From Rarobacter incanus (lineage in GTDB: Bacteria > Actinomycetota > Actinomycetes > Actinomycetales > Cellulomonadaceae): a stretch of 64,000 nucleotides of DNA. Made by a program: the position numbers and the translations under genes. Below, piece by piece: positions 54,777-63,841 of the stretch (its first letter is position 1; each line of letters begins with the position of its first letter). The stretch covers positions 1,674,001-1,738,000 of the forward strand of contig NZ_VFNV01000001.1 of assembly GCF_006715765.1 (NCBI RefSeq). The letters run 5' to 3'. Below the pieces are notes generated by a model that was given only the letters and a program-made list of their open reading frames with translations, was not told the DNA's origin and searched no databases.

Positions 54777-55089
54777 GGCGTGCGTTTTGATTGCGGCGGG
54801 ACCAACGCCCGGTTGCAGATGGGTGCCGGTGGGGGATAAAACTATGGGGGTAGTCCCTCTTCGAGTGCCACCGCGGTGCCTTTCGCTTGGCGAATCGGTG
54901 CGGCGGTGCGAAAGGGGCTCGATCAATCGGAGAACGGCTCGCCGTCATCGCAAGGTGCCGCGGGTGACGCTACGGAGGCGCGCCGCGTCCGGGAGATCGC
55001 ATCGCAAGTTCGGGACGCCCGTCTCGGAGCCACTCGTCACAGAGGTGTTGTCAGCGCTGCTACGGCAGCCGGACCAAGCGGTGTTCGCA
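54777..55089 (+). other. Gene-free stretch ending in an intrinsic terminator, possible small RNA
   Basis: No frame on either strand looks like a real protein; short frames are Arg-rich shadows. On the plus strand the region ends in a very strong terminator (55090-55120) that no annotated plus-strand gene needs. It contains a local hairpin, GCTGC-TACG-GCAGC (55057-55070). It does not match RNase P RNA, tmRNA or SRP RNA as far as I can judge. Confidence 0.35.
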
Positions 55090-55120
55090 GGGCCCCTCGA
55101 AACCGTGATTCGAGGGGCCC
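55090..55120 (+). terminator. Strong intrinsic terminator
   Basis: GGGCCCCTCGAA (55090-55101) and TTCGAGGGGCCC (55109-55120) form a perfect 12-bp stem with a 7-base loop, followed by TCGCGGTTTCTTG on the plus strand. The strongest hairpin in the window. Confidence 0.8.
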
Positions 55121-55399
55121 TCGCGGTTTCTTGTGCCCCGCGCTCGCGCGTCCGGCACTCCCCGGTGTGGCCCGATCTCAGGTGCGGCACTCGCAATGGT
55201 TAATCCCGCACGCGGCTCGCACACCCGGTTGGCCTGGTTGAGCGGTGGGGCCAACGCCAAAGCCCGCAACTAAAGTGAAGGGGGCGATGTTCCTGACGGG
55301 CCTGAGCGCGCCGGCGTTCAACCCGGATCTGCATGATGTCCCGGACGAGGCGATTCGCGATGCGATTCGCGAAGTAGGCATGGCGCCGATTGGCCTAAC

Positions 55400-55473
55400 T
55401 GGAGCGGATGACGGGAATCGAACCCGCGCTGTCAGCTTGGGAAGCTGAAGTTCTACCATTGAACTACATCCGC
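55400..55473 (-). tRNA. tRNA-Gly (anticodon CCC)
   Basis: The full cloverleaf is visible on the minus strand. The acceptor stem GCGGATG (5') pairs with CATCCGC (3'), followed by discriminator T and an encoded CCA (55400-55402). D-loop TTCAATGGTAGAA, anticodon stem TCAGC/GCTGA with loop TTCCCAA, and T-arm GCGGGTTCGATTCCCGT complete it. The anticodon CCC reads GGG codons. The length is 74 bases with CCA. Confidence 0.95.
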
Positions 55474-55604
55474 GCGGCCCGGCAAACGCACCGAGCATCC
55501 ACGAGTATAGCAAGGCCCGACGACCCCGCCGTGCATAGGGCCCGCCCGCCCGTCCGGGCCGCGTAGCGTTGCCCGCCGCGCCGGGCGCGACTACCGTGTA
55601 ACGC

Positions 55605-56180
55605 GTGCTGCTATCTGATCGCGACATCCTTGCCGAAATCCAAGCGAACCGCGTGCGCCTCGACCCATACGATCCGACGATGATCCAACCGTCGAGCATC
55701 GATGTGCGCCTCGACAAGTTCTTCCGGCTGTTCGACAACCACAAGTACCCGTTCATCGACCCGGCCCAGGAGCAGCCGGAGCTCACCCGGATGGTGGAAG
55801 TCGGCGAGGGGGACTCGTTCATATTGCACCCCGGGGAATTTGTACTTGCTTCGACCTACGAACAGGTTTCGCTCCCCGACGACGTGGCGGCGCGCCTGGA
55901 AGGCAAATCGTCGCTGGGGCGGCTGGGATTGCTGACGCACTCGACCGCCGGATTCATCGACCCCGGATTCACCGGGCACGTCACGCTGGAGCTTTCCAAC
56001 GTCGCGACCCTCCCGATAACGCTGTGGCCGGGAATGAAGATCGGGCAAATGTGCTTCTTCCGCCTCTCGTCCGCCGCCGCACATCCGTACGGGTCCAGCG
56101 AGTACGGCTCGCGCTATCAGGGGCAGCGCGGTCCCACGGCCTCGCGGTCGTGGCAGAACTTCCACCGCACCGAGGTCTAG
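55605..56180 (+). CDS. dcd: dCTP deaminase (bifunctional dCTP deaminase/dUTPase type)
   Basis: 191 residues, GTG start at 55605 ([41 protein letters not shown]). The trimeric dUTPase-fold signatures are intact: [34 protein letters not shown], with the catalytic Glu in the last block, and the C-terminal nucleotide-lid [15 protein letters not shown]. The block order is nearly identical to the Mycobacterium tuberculosis enzyme, which converts dCTP directly to dUMP. It supplies dUMP for thymidylate synthesis and keeps dUTP low. The gene is followed without a gap by an unknown gene, so the two form an operon. Confidence 0.94.
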   Translation: MLLSDRDILAEIQANRVRLDPYDPTMIQPSSIDVRLDKFFRLFDNHKYPFIDPAQEQPELTRMVEVGEGDSFILHPGEFVLASTYEQVSLPDDVAARLEGKSSLGRLGLLTHSTAGFIDPGFTGHVTLELSNVATLPITLWPGMKIGQMCFFRLSSAAAHPYGSSEYGSRYQGQRGPTASRSWQNFHRTEV

Positions 56181-57263
56181 GTGTCGCCGCGGCGGGCACT
56201 GCACGTCCTGGCTACCCCCCAGGCGGTGACGCCCAGGGACGTCGCCAGGCTCGCCCAGGCCCTCCTGGTGGGAACGCGGAAATCCGCCACGTGGGCGCAG
56301 GCGCGCGCGGCCACCGGTGCTATCGCGCGGGTCGCCCCGCAGTGGCAGGCCGTCGCCAGCAGGCACAGCGCCCTGGCGTGGGTGGAGCCCGCGAGCATAG
56401 CGGATCAGGATTTGCTCGCAACATTGAGGGACGAGTTCCCCGCCTCCCACGGCGCGCTGATTCTCGACACCGAGTGGGACCGCGAACCCGGGCCGGGCTT
56501 TCCCCTGCCCGATCCGGACGGGGTGCGCGCGGCGTTGGGGAATACCGACGCGTGCCGCGAGGAACGCCGGATGCTTGATTGGCTGCTCGGCGCGGCGCGC
56601 CACCTCGGACGGATGCCCGTGGTGGCGGGCGCCCCCTACGGCTTGCCCGCGTGGCTGCACGCGGAGCCCGCCACGGGCGAGGGGACGTGGGCGTCCCGGC
56701 CCACCGCGGTGCGGGTGGACCCTCTGCGGCACCTCGATAGGTGGATCTACACTCCCGTCTGGCTCACCCCGGCCGCCGCGTTGTCGGTTGCGCAGCAGGC
56801 CGCCGCGGATGCGGCACTCATGGTGACCGAACGCGAGTGGGGCTGGGTGGCGCCAGTCGCCGCCGCGCCGCACGCCCCGGGCATTCTCACCGCCAACCAG
56901 CGCGAGGCCATTCACCGGATCGTCGCCGCGCAGGATCGCCAGGTAGTGGCCGGCGGCGCGCGTTCGAACGGCTATGCGCTCGCGGTCCCGGTGGGGCGCG
57001 GCGGCGCGGTGATCGTCGAGGCGGGCGTCGTCGAGGTGATACCGCCCGCGCTGCGCGGAGCGCGCGAGCTATCGACGGGTTGCGTTTCGTACCGGTTGGC
57101 GTGGGAGTCTTCGGACCTCGAGGGCGTGCACGCGGGTACGCTGGACGCGAAACTCTTGGCCGAGCGCGCGGACGCGGATCGCGTAATCGCAGTGTTGGAG
57201 CAGGCCTTCACGGCCGCGGCGGGCGGATTTGTGCTCGATTACGACGGATTTCCGGTGGGTTAG
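56181..57263 (+). CDS. Unknown protein encoded immediately after dcd
   Basis: 360 residues, GTG directly after the dcd stop. The composition is Ala/Arg/Val-rich, with a soluble, mixed alpha/beta character and no membrane helix, signal or known motif. Segments that look structured are RDVARLAQALLVGTRKSATWAQARAATGAIARVAPQ, DWLLGAARHLGRMPVVAGAPYGLPAWL, and a C-terminal VLEQAFTAAAGGFVLDYDGFPVG. No family is recognised. Its tight coupling to dcd is likely to be a matter of shared transcription rather than shared function. Confidence 0.7.
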   Translation: MSPRRALHVLATPQAVTPRDVARLAQALLVGTRKSATWAQARAATGAIARVAPQWQAVASRHSALAWVEPASIADQDLLATLRDEFPASHGALILDTEWDREPGPGFPLPDPDGVRAALGNTDACREERRMLDWLLGAARHLGRMPVVAGAPYGLPAWLHAEPATGEGTWASRPTAVRVDPLRHLDRWIYTPVWLTPAAALSVAQQAAADAALMVTEREWGWVAPVAAAPHAPGILTANQREAIHRIVAAQDRQVVAGGARSNGYALAVPVGRGGAVIVEAGVVEVIPPALRGARELSTGCVSYRLAWESSDLEGVHAGTLDAKLLAERADADRVIAVLEQAFTAAAGGFVLDYDGFPVG

Positions 57264-57371
57264 CCCGCCTTTGATTGATAAACTTTGATCACCGCCGAGT
57301 TTGCCCGTATCCGGGGCAGGTTCACTTCGCGCCCGGTGCGCGTGACCTAGTTCAAAACTAACGACGGGAAG

Positions 57372-60335
57372 ATGCCTGTGCTCTACGTGCTGACGTTCCA
57401 CGTCGTGGTTGCGCTGCTCGCTCCCACCGTGATGCGTCGGTTCGGAAGGCGCGGTTTCACCGCCCTTGCGCTCGCCCCGGCGTCGACCGCCGCATACGCG
57501 GCCGCAATCGCCGCGCCGGTTCTGGCGGGGCGACAGGTGGTCTCGAGCGTGCGCTGGGTTCCGACTCTCGACCTTTCACTCACTTTCCGGATCGACACCC
57601 TTTCGTGGGTGATGCTGCTCATCGTGGGAGCCGTCGGCGCCCTGGTCTTGGTCTACTGCGCGGGCTATTTTTCCCCGAAGGCCGCAGGTAATGGCCGATT
57701 CGGCGCCGTGTTTGTGGCGTTCGCGGGCGCCATGGCCGGTTTGGTCGCGGCCGATAACACCCTGGTGATGTTCACGTTTTGGGAATTGACGACCGTCTTT
57801 TCCTACCTGCTGATCGGCCACTATTCGGACCGCAAGCCGTCGCGGCGAGCCGCCATGCAGGCGATCGTTGTCACCACGGCCGGCGGGCTGACGATGCTTG
57901 TCGGGCTGATTCTGTTCGGCGAATCGGTAGCGGGCGGCTACTCGTTCCAAACCCTGATCGCGGGCCATCCGCACACATCGGTCACCACGGCGGCGTTGGT
58001 ATGTGTCATCGTCGGTGCCGCGAGCAAATCCGCGCTCATCCCCATGCACTTTTGGCTGCCAGCGGCGATGGCGGCGCCGACGCCCGTCAGTTCCTACCTG
58101 CACGCGGCCGCGATGGTTAAGGCGGGGGTCTACCTGCTGGCGCGCTTCGCTCCGGGGTATTCCGACAACCGCACCTGGCTCATTCTCACCCTCACCCTCG
58201 GGTCGGCAACCTTCCTCCTCGGTGGCTACCGGGCGCTGCGTCAACACGACCTGAAGCTGATCCTCGCTTACGGCACCGTGAGCCAGCTTGGCCTGCTGGT
58301 GCTTCTCCTGAGCGCGGGCAGTCGGGCCGCCGCCCTGGCGGGGCTGGCGCTGCTGTGCGCGCACGCCATGTTCAAGGCGACGCTGTTCCTGACAACGGGC
58401 GCAATCGATGTCGCCGCGGGCAGCCGCGATCTGCGCCGCCTAACCGGAGTGGGCAAGCGTGTCCCGGTGCTCGCCGTGGCGGCCGGCATCGCCATAGCCT
58501 CGATGGCGGGGGTGATCCCGACTGCGGGATACGTCGCCAAGGAAGCGGCGATGGACTCGTTCGCCCACGGCGGTGTCGCGGCGGGCGGTGCCGTGGCCGG
58601 ATGGCTGTTGTTCGCGGTCGTAGTCGCCGGATCCATCCTGACCGTCGCCTACGGCCTACGGTTTTGGTGGGGCGCATTCGCGTCGAAGCCGGAGGGCGCA
58701 GGCAGGGCCGCGCAGGCGGCCGACCCGGATGAGGACCTGTCTTGCATCGACCCCGCGACGATCAAGAAGCCGGGCGCGCTCTTGGTGATCCCTCCCGCGA
58801 TCCTCGCGGCCGCGAGCCTGCTGGTGGGCCTGCTTCCGCACGTCACCGAGCGAATCCTGGGCCCCTACGCAAACTCCTATCCCGCGGGGGACGGCGGCCA
58901 CCTCACGTTATGGGGGGGCCTGACGCCCGCGCTGTTCGGGTCGATTGCGGCGCTGGGCGTCGGTGCGCTCTTGTTCGCGGCGCGTGCTCCCATCGAGGCG
59001 TTTCAACGACGTATCGGGTCCCCGGTCGAGGCCGACTACATCTACCGGCGCTTCATGCGCAAACTCGATGACTTCGCCGCCGACACGACAGCTTTCACGC
59101 AACGCGGCTCCCTGCCCTTCTACCTGGGCGTCATCTTCTCCGTGTTCGCGCTGGCAGGCGGATTCGCCCTGGCCCGGTCCCAGGGCATCGGACGAGTCCG
59201 CCTCTTCGATTCCTTCGCGCAGATAATGCCGGTGGTCGTCATTTGCATAGCGGTCGTGCTGGTGGTTCGTTCCCGCCGTCGCCTCAAGGCGGTGCTGCTC
59301 GCCGGGTTCGGCGGCTACGCCGTGGCGGCGCTGTTTATCCTGCACGGCGCGCCGGACCTGGCGCTCACGCAGGTCCTGGTCGAGACGATCACGCTGGTCG
59401 TGTTCGTGCTGGTGCTGCGCAAGCTGCCGCCGTATTTCTCGGACCGGCCCCTGGCGCGCAGCCGGTGGAGCCGCCTGGGGATCGCGGTCGCGGTGGGCGT
59501 TGTCGCGATGGGTTTGGCGCTGGTGGCGCCGGGCGCGCGGGTGGATCTGCCGGTGTCGAGCGGAATCGCCGACCAGATATACAGCTACGGGGGCGGCAAG
59601 AACATCGTCAACGTCATCCTCGTGGATACGCGTGCGTGGGACACCATGGGAGAAATCTCGGTGCTGCTGGCGGCGGCAACGGGCATAGCATCGCTGGTCT
59701 TCTTGCGGCGGCGCACCTCGCAGATCGAACGGGTCGAGGACCTGTCCGGCCCGGCGTCCAACGTGAATGTGTGGGGCGGAGCGGGGGTCAACGACAACGC
59801 AGCGGCCCTGCGGCGCCAAGACGCCGCGACCACGCGGGTCCCCGCGGGCAGCAAGCCGGCGTGGCTGCGCGCGGTCCCGACGCTCGCGCCTCTTAGGCGC
59901 TCGCTGATCTTCGAGGTCGTCACCCGGATCGTGTTCCATCCGCTGGTGGTTTTCGCCGCCTTCCTCCTGTTTTCCGGGCACAACAATCCCGGCGGCGGGT
60001 TCGCGGCGGGTCTGGTCGTGGGCATCGCGCTGGTGATCCGCTACCTGGCCGGGGGCCGCTACGAGCTGTCCGACGCGCTCCCGGTCCAGCCCGGTTTGCT
60101 GCTCGGAAGCGGTCTGGTGCTATCGGTTGGCACAGGCCTGGTGGCGCTGGTGACGGGGAACTCGATGCTCCAGTCCGTTATCTGGCACCTCACGGTGCCA
60201 CTGGTCGGCGACGTCAAGATAGTGTCCTCGCTGTTCTTCGACGTGGGAGTGTTCTTGGTCGTCGTCGGATTGGTGTTGGACATCTTGCGCTCGCTCGGAG
60301 CGGAAATCGACAAGCAGGGGGAGGTACGGTCGTGA
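57372..60335 (+). CDS. mnhA: Na+/H+ antiporter subunit A fused to subunit B (MnhA-MnhB / MrpA-MrpB)
   Basis: 987 residues. Residues about 1-500 are the NuoL-like ion-translocating core of MrpA (FTFWELTTVFSYLLIGHY, KSALIPMHFWLPAAMAAPTPVSSYLHAAAMVKAGVYLLARF, with the conserved Glu, His and Lys residues). About 610-770 is the DUF4040/MrpA C-terminal part (GAPDLALTQVLVETITLVVFVLVLR). From about 840 to the end it continues as a MnhB domain (HPLVVFAAFLLFSGHNNPGGGFAAGLVVG), which is a separate gene in Bacillus. Mrp complexes exchange Na+ for H+ and support pH and salt homeostasis. It opens an operon with 1- to 4-base overlaps. Confidence 0.93.
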   Translation: MPVLYVLTFHVVVALLAPTVMRRFGRRGFTALALAPASTAAYAAAIAAPVLAGRQVVSSVRWVPTLDLSLTFRIDTLSWVMLLIVGAVGALVLVYCAGYFSPKAAGNGRFGAVFVAFAGAMAGLVAADNTLVMFTFWELTTVFSYLLIGHYSDRKPSRRAAMQAIVVTTAGGLTMLVGLILFGESVAGGYSFQTLIAGHPHTSVTTAALVCVIVGAASKSALIPMHFWLPAAMAAPTPVSSYLHAAAMVKAGVYLLARFAPGYSDNRTWLILTLTLGSATFLLGGYRALRQHDLKLILAYGTVSQLGLLVLLLSAGSRAAALAGLALLCAHAMFKATLFLTTGAIDVAAGSRDLRRLTGVGKRVPVLAVAAGIAIASMAGVIPTAGYVAKEAAMDSFAHGGVAAGGAVAGWLLFAVVVAGSILTVAYGLRFWWGAFASKPEGAGRAAQAADPDEDLSCIDPATIKKPGALLVIPPAILAAASLLVGLLPHVTERILGPYANSYPAGDGGHLTLWGGLTPALFGSIAALGVGALLFAARAPIEAFQRRIGSPVEADYIYRRFMRKLDDFAADTTAFTQRGSLPFYLGVIFSVFALAGGFALARSQGIGRVRLFDSFAQIMPVVVICIAVVLVVRSRRRLKAVLLAGFGGYAVAALFILHGAPDLALTQVLVETITLVVFVLVLRKLPPYFSDRPLARSRWSRLGIAVAVGVVAMGLALVAPGARVDLPVSSGIADQIYSYGGGKNIVNVILVDTRAWDTMGEISVLLAAATGIASLVFLRRRTSQIERVEDLSGPASNVNVWGGAGVNDNAAALRRQDAATTRVPAGSKPAWLRAVPTLAPLRRSLIFEVVTRIVFHPLVVFAAFLLFSGHNNPGGGFAAGLVVGIALVIRYLAGGRYELSDALPVQPGLLLGSGLVLSVGTGLVALVTGNSMLQSVIWHLTVPLVGDVKIVSSLFFDVGVFLVVVGLVLDILRSLGAEIDKQGEVRS

Positions 60336-60844
60336 TCGACACGGCTCCATCCTTAGCACTGGTGATCGCGGTCGGGGCGTTTGTCATCGGCGGGGTCTAC
60401 CTCATGCTGGAGCGCAGCCTCACGCGCGTGCTCGTCGGGTTCATTTTGGTTGGGAACGGCATCAACCTGCTATTCCTCATATCCAGCGGGCGCGCCGCCA
60501 AGGCGCCGATCATCGGCAACGGGACCGAATCGGAGTGGAGCGATCCGCTGCCGCAGGCGATGGTGTTGACGGCGATCGTGATCACGCTGGGCATGGTCGG
60601 GTTCGTCCTTGCGATGGCCTACCGGTCGTGGCAATTGCACGGACACGACGAGGTGCAGGACGACCTGGAGGACCGAAGAATCGCACGCTTGGCGGCCAAG
60701 AACGCTCCCAGCGTCTACGACGAGGACACCGACACCGCGGACCGGACTCTCCTGGATGACCAGGCCCGAGACGTGCGCGACGAGACCGCCGACGACGGCA
60801 CGGGACAGGGCCCGGGCGCAGGGCAGAAGGGTGACGAGCGGTGA
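60332..60844 (+). CDS. mnhC: Na+/H+ antiporter subunit C (MnhC/MrpC)
   Basis: 170 residues, GTG at 60332 overlapping the previous stop by 4 bases. NuoK-like three-helix protein: AVGAFVIGGVYLMLERSLTRVLVGFILVGNGINLLFLISSG and DPLPQAMVLTAIVITLGMVGFVLAMAYR, both characteristic of MrpC. The C-terminal 60 residues are an acidic, Asp/Arg-rich cytoplasmic tail longer than in Bacillus MrpC. Confidence 0.93.
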   Translation: MIDTAPSLALVIAVGAFVIGGVYLMLERSLTRVLVGFILVGNGINLLFLISSGRAAKAPIIGNGTESEWSDPLPQAMVLTAIVITLGMVGFVLAMAYRSWQLHGHDEVQDDLEDRRIARLAAKNAPSVYDEDTDTADRTLLDDQARDVRDETADDGTGQGPGAGQKGDER

Positions 60845-62340
60845 ACGCCATTTCGCTAGTTCCCTTGCCGGTCGTGATTCCCCTGCTGACAGCGGGGTTG
60901 ACGCTCGCCCTGTGGAAGGTCCCCAAGCTCCAACGCCTGCTCGCCGTCACGGCGCTGATCGCGATGGTCGTGGTCGGCGTGCTCCTCGTCATCGGCGCGG
61001 ATCGGGGCGCGCTGGTCATGCACGTCGGGGGGTGGCAGGCACCGCTTGGAATCGCCCTGGTAGCCGACCGCCTCTCGGCGCTGATGCTGACAGTGTCAGC
61101 ATTCGTATTACTGTGCGTCCTGCTTTACTCCCTGGGGCAAGATATCGCCGACGGCACCGCCGAAGCGCCCATAACGATCTACTACCCGACGTACCTTGTC
61201 CTGGCCGCCGGAGTATCGAACGCCTTCTTGGCGGGCGACCTTTTCAACCTCTACGTCGGATTCGAAATCCTGCTCGTCGCCAGCTACGTCCTGCTCACCT
61301 TGGGTGGCACCGGAGAACGCATCCGCGCTGGCGCGATCTACGTCGTGGTGGCGTTGGCCTCGTCCATTGTCTTTTTGGCGGCGCTGGCGGTGACCTATGC
61401 GGCGACCGGCACGGTCAACCTCGCCCAACTCGCGCAGCGCTTGGGGCAGATCGACCCGGGCGTGGCGCTCGCGATCCAGCTTCTTCTGCTGCTCGCCTTC
61501 GGGATCAAGGCCGCCATCTTCCCGCTTTCGGCGTGGCTTCCGGACTCCTATCCGACGGCCCCCGCGCCGGTGACGGCGGTCTTCGCGGGGCTCCTGACGA
61601 AGGTCGGCGTGTACGCGATCATGCGCACGCAGACGCTGCTGTTCCCCGACGGGCGGCTGGACACGATGCTGATGATCCTGGCGCTATTGACCATGGTGCT
61701 CGGAATTCTGGGGGCGGTCGCCCAGTCGGACATCAAACGACTGCTGTCTTTCACGCTGGTCAGCCACATCGGCTACCTGCTGTTCGGAATCGCGCTGTCG
61801 TCGCAGCTCGGCGTGGCGGGCTCGGTTTTCTATATCGTCCACCACATCACCGTCCAAACCAGCCTGTTCCTGGTCGTGGGGCTGATAGAGCGCCGCGGCG
61901 GCACCACGAACCTGGACAAGCTGGGAGGGCTAGCTAAGGCATCGCCGGGCTTGGCGATCCTGTTCTTTATCCCCGCGCTGGCGCTGGCGGGGATACCGCC
62001 GTTGTCGGGATTCTTGGGGAAGCTGGGGTTGTTGCAGGCGGGCGTCGCGGCCGGGACGCCGATTGCGATGGTGCTGGTGGTGGGGTCCGTCGTGACCTCA
62101 CTGCTCACGCTGTATGCGCTTGTCAAGGCCTGGAATAAGGCATTTTGGCAGGCCCCCACCATCGAACTGCCCACGGAACGGGTCCCGCGCACCATGGTCG
62201 TCCCCACGGGCCTGCTGCTGACGTTCGTGGTGGCGATCACGTTCGCGGCCGGTCCGCTCTACGACTACGCGGGCCGCACCGCGCAAGAACTCATTCACCG
62301 CGATACCTACGTCGCGAGCGTTCTTACGGGAGGTGCCTGA
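60841..62340 (+). CDS. mnhD: Na+/H+ antiporter subunit D (MnhD/MrpD)
   Basis: 499 residues, GTG at 60841 overlapping by 4 bases. NuoM/N-like antiporter core with 14 helices. It shows GDLFNLYVGFEILLVASYVLLTLGG (key Glu), FGIKAAIFPLSAWLPDSYPTAPAPVTAVFAGLLTKVGVYAIMR (key Lys) and HIGYLLFGIALSSQLGVAGSVFYIVHHITVQTSLFLVVGLIE. Together with MrpA it forms the ion pathway. Confidence 0.94.
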   Translation: MNAISLVPLPVVIPLLTAGLTLALWKVPKLQRLLAVTALIAMVVVGVLLVIGADRGALVMHVGGWQAPLGIALVADRLSALMLTVSAFVLLCVLLYSLGQDIADGTAEAPITIYYPTYLVLAAGVSNAFLAGDLFNLYVGFEILLVASYVLLTLGGTGERIRAGAIYVVVALASSIVFLAALAVTYAATGTVNLAQLAQRLGQIDPGVALAIQLLLLLAFGIKAAIFPLSAWLPDSYPTAPAPVTAVFAGLLTKVGVYAIMRTQTLLFPDGRLDTMLMILALLTMVLGILGAVAQSDIKRLLSFTLVSHIGYLLFGIALSSQLGVAGSVFYIVHHITVQTSLFLVVGLIERRGGTTNLDKLGGLAKASPGLAILFFIPALALAGIPPLSGFLGKLGLLQAGVAAGTPIAMVLVVGSVVTSLLTLYALVKAWNKAFWQAPTIELPTERVPRTMVVPTGLLLTFVVAITFAAGPLYDYAGRTAQELIHRDTYVASVLTGGA

Positions 62341-62894
62341 TGCATGTGACCCCGCGCAGGCGAGGTGCGCGCGCCTCGATTGCCTCCGTTATCACGATCA
62401 TCGTTCTGTGGACGCTGCTGTGGGGGGACCCGAGCGTCGGTAACCTCCTGGGCGGTGCGTTGATCGCCGCCGCGGTCCTGTTCGCGCTCCCCATGACCCG
62501 CATTCGGTTTTCCGGAACCCTGCGTCCATGGCCCGCGCTGCAGCTCATAGCGCGATTCCACGTCGACCTGGTGCTCGCCTCCTGGCACGTTTCGGTGCTG
62601 GCGTTTCGCTGGCGGCACACGCCCAAGGGGGCGATCATCGGCGTCAAGTTGCGCTGCGCCAACGACCTGGTGCTGACCTCGGTCGCGCAGATTTGCGCGT
62701 TGGTTCCGGGCACGTTGGTCGTGGACGCGCACCGCCTCACGGGCACGCTCTATCTCCACGTTTTGGACCTGGCCGGGTCGGGCGGAGCGGAAAAGGTCCG
62801 CGCGGACACCTTGGAGTTGGAGGGACGAGTTCTGCGCGCGATCGGATCCCGCGCCGACTTGGAGCGAGCTGGATTGGTGGGTGAATCGCGATGA
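62340..62894 (+). CDS. mnhE: Na+/H+ antiporter subunit E (MnhE/MrpE)
   Basis: 184 residues from ATG 62340, whose first base is the last base of the mnhD stop. Two or three N-terminal helices precede the MrpE signature (FHVDLVLASWHVSVLAFRWRHTPKGAIIGVKLRCANDLVLTSVAQICALVPGTLVVD). Confidence 0.92.
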   Translation: MHVTPRRRGARASIASVITIIVLWTLLWGDPSVGNLLGGALIAAAVLFALPMTRIRFSGTLRPWPALQLIARFHVDLVLASWHVSVLAFRWRHTPKGAIIGVKLRCANDLVLTSVAQICALVPGTLVVDAHRLTGTLYLHVLDLAGSGGAEKVRADTLELEGRVLRAIGSRADLERAGLVGESR

Positions 62895-63274
62895 CGGCCG
62901 TGTACATTGTGTGCGCCATTTCGCTGTTTGTGACGGCCATTTTGGCGATTGTGCGGGCGGAGCGGGGGCCCTCCATGCTCGATCGAACCGTTGCGCTGGA
63001 CCTGTTCGCGACGGTGCTTGTGGGCGGGATCGCCGTTGAGGCCGCGTGGTCGCGGCGCGTCGATACCCTGCCGATCCTGGTGGCGCTGTCCGTCGTCGGG
63101 TTCGTTTCGTCCGTTGTGGTGGCCCGATTCGCGGCGGCCGAGCCGCCGGAATCCAAGAGGATTAAGACCGCCGCCGAGGTCGAACTGGAGCTTGCGCGCC
63201 AGCGCGCCGAGGAAGAAGCCGCCGATGAGCGCGAACGCCTGGAACGGCAGCGCCGGTTGGAGGGGGACCAGTGA
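62891..63274 (+). CDS. mnhF: Na+/H+ antiporter subunit F (MnhF/MrpF)
   Basis: 127 residues. Three helices with the family pattern RAERGPSMLDRTVALDLFATVLVGGIAVEA (conserved Asp in the second helix). The C-terminus is a long charged coiled tail (AEVELELARQRAEEEAADERERLERQRR) absent from the short Bacillus protein. Overlaps neighbours by 4 bases on each side. Confidence 0.92.
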   Translation: MTAVYIVCAISLFVTAILAIVRAERGPSMLDRTVALDLFATVLVGGIAVEAAWSRRVDTLPILVALSVVGFVSSVVVARFAAAEPPESKRIKTAAEVELELARQRAEEEAADERERLERQRRLEGDQ

Positions 63275-63654
63275 CTTTCGCAAGCTTTGCCGACGGGCTG
63301 GCCGCAGCTCTGCTGCTGGCAGGGTGCGTGCTGACGCTGGCCGCCGGGGTCGGTATCACGCGCTTTCCCGACCTGCTGGCGCGGATCCACGCGGCGGCGA
63401 AGCCGCAGGTGCTGGGGCTGCTTCTCGTGCTGAGTGCCGAGGCGCTGCGCGTGCGCTCGTGGCCGGTCTTGGGGATGCTGGTCGTGGTCGTCATTTTCCA
63501 GTTCTTGACCATTCCCGTCGCGGCCCACATGGTGGCGCGCGGCGGGTACCGCACGGAGCAATTAGATCGTTCCTTGTTGGTCGTCGATGATTTGCGGACG
63601 GATATGGAGGCCGCCGCGGCGGCCGAGAAGGCTCCAACCAACTACGACGATTAG
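63271..63654 (+). CDS. mnhG: Na+/H+ antiporter subunit G (MnhG/MrpG)
   Basis: 127 residues, GTG start overlapping mnhF by 4 bases. Three helices. The MrpG signature is LAAGVGITRFPDLLARIHAAAKPQVLGLLLVL, followed by FQFLTIPVAAHMVARGGYRTEQ. Last gene of the seven-subunit operon (A and B fused). Confidence 0.93.
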   Translation: MTFASFADGLAAALLLAGCVLTLAAGVGITRFPDLLARIHAAAKPQVLGLLLVLSAEALRVRSWPVLGMLVVVVIFQFLTIPVAAHMVARGGYRTEQLDRSLLVVDDLRTDMEAAAAAEKAPTNYDD

Positions 63655-63672
63655 GGACGAGCGCCCGCGGCG

Positions 63673-63700
63673 CCGCCCCGCCCGGCGCACCGCGGGGCGG
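63673..63700 (+). terminator. Hairpin terminator of the mnh operon
   Basis: CCGCCCCGC (63673-63681) and GCGGGGCGG (63692-63700) form a perfect 9-bp stem with a 10-base loop, 20 bases after the mnhG stop. Confidence 0.55.
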
Positions 63701-63841
63701 GCGGGCCAGAACCAGGGATGCGTCAGGGTCATCCCCGATAGGCCCTGGCCGCGAACTGCTGACAGACTAGCTGTGGAAATCGAGAGTCAATTCTGCGTCG
63801 CCTGATCGCATACGGCGGTGCGCTCTATGAGGGAGAAACTA

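Noticed and set aside
54840-54860. CTATGGGGGTAGTCCC as a second CsoR site
   Set aside because: The arms do not pair as in the copA operator (TACCCC...GGGGTA), and no copper gene follows.
54860-54890. GTGCCACCGCGG resembling a T-box sequence
   Set aside because: It lacks the UGGN that pairs with the tRNA end, and no amino-acid gene follows on either strand.
55178-55822. Long minus-strand frame crossing the tRNA-Gly gene
   Set aside because: It runs through a certain tRNA and the antisense of dcd, so it is a chance frame.
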